Shown here piece after piece: positions 63,911 through 64,000 of a stretch of 64,000 nucleotides of DNA (positions within the stretch are counted from its first letter, which is position 1; every line of letters begins with the position of its first letter). The position numbers and the translations under genes are program-made. The stretch is from positions 1 through 64,000 of the forward strand of contig JBCDBW010000008.1 in assembly GCA_039182965.1 (NCBI GenBank), written 5' to 3'. A model generated the notes under the pieces. That model was given only the letters and a program-made list of their open reading frames with translations, ran no database searches and was not told the origin of the DNA. This stretch comes from JBCDBW01 sp039182965. GTDB lineage: Bacteria; Verrucomicrobiota; Verrucomicrobiia; Verrucomicrobiales; DEV007.

Positions 63911-63951
63911 CTTACGCAAATTGCGTAAGAAAATTCCTTGGTTTTCCAAGG
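63911..63951. promoter_or_regulatory. double palindrome at the right end of the window
   Basis: CTTACGCAAATTGCGTAAG (63911-63929) is a 9-bp stem around one base. CCTTGGTTTTCCAAGG (63936-63951) is a 6-bp stem with a four-T loop, six bases later. Either may be an operator or a processed RNA end. The neighbouring gene to the right is outside the window, so their role cannot be assigned. Confidence 0.5.
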
Positions 63952-64000
63952 ATCCCATCCTGCCTATCCCGGCCCGGTAAAAGCAATCGGACTCCCCAAA

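Noticed and set aside
1..64000. tRNA, rRNA, CRISPR, transposase or phage genes
   Set aside because: None recognised by eye in either strand; a computational scan (tRNAscan, Infernal) would be needed to exclude small RNAs.

Overview
The window looks like chromosomal DNA of a Verrucomicrobiota bacterium (order Verrucomicrobiales or a close relative). This is an inference from gene content: alternative complex III joined to a haem-copper oxidase operon, PEP-CTERM secreted proteins, a DUF6797-type membrane-bound or secreted cytochrome c, a PQQ-like beta-propeller, a sulfatase and several SGNH hydrolases. I saw no rRNA, tRNA, CRISPR array, insertion sequence or phage gene.

Region 1 (1-21.3 kb, all minus strand) is one long respiratory operon. 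In transcription order it encodes the complete alternative complex III (ActA, B, C, D, E, F), a short anchored protein, a CcoN-like membrane protein, a CcoO-like monohaem cytochrome, a cytochrome c, and an A-type cytochrome c oxidase (subunits I, III, IV, two tiny membrane proteins, subunit II). Assembly factors follow: haem A synthase, haem O synthase, a SCO copper chaperone, a DUF420 protein and a DUF1573 protein cut by the window start. The modelled flow is quinol to ActC/ActF, through the ActB Fe-S clusters and ActA/ActE haems, to cytochrome c and then the CuA/aa3 oxidase. The standout is the CcoN-like subunit: it aligns without gaps to cbb3 oxidase subunit I around its metal sites, yet every haem and CuB ligand and the cross-linked tyrosine are replaced. 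It is probably a cofactor-free structural or quinol/cytochrome-docking derivative. ActF and COX3 also carry large hydrophilic insertions.

Region 2 (21.3-33.9 kb) is mostly minus strand: tRNA hydroxylase TrhO, two paralogous zinc-ribbon/membrane proteins, a tandem pair of PEP-CTERM proteins (plus strand), an Fe-S chaperone set (HscA, HscB, IscA-like), a UvrD-type helicase, and an HldE-adenylyltransferase/PurN fusion.

Region 3 (34-41.2 kb) holds an M29 aminopeptidase, a CrcB/FluC fluoride channel with a decayed partial tandem duplication behind it, a helical-repeat membrane protein, an SGNH hydrolase and a metallophosphatase-esterase fusion.

Region 4 (41.3-52.3 kb) is a surface-glycan cluster: sugar epimerase, GT39, LPG-synthase-TM-type membrane protein, GT2, WbqC-like protein, sulfotransferase, methyltransferase, WecE-like aminotransferase, and an HTTM pseudogene. 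Its noncoding gaps and decayed genes suggest a plastic locus.

Region 5 (52.4-64 kb) is secreted and degradative: an SGNH hydrolase, a small Cys-motif secreted protein with a Met/His-rich outer-membrane-type protein (possibly copper related), a clear intrinsic terminator, a DUF6797/propeller/cytochrome c protein, a PQQ-like propeller, a ThuA remnant, an endonuclease/phosphatase-sulfatase fusion, an unknown secreted protein, and a frameshifted gene.
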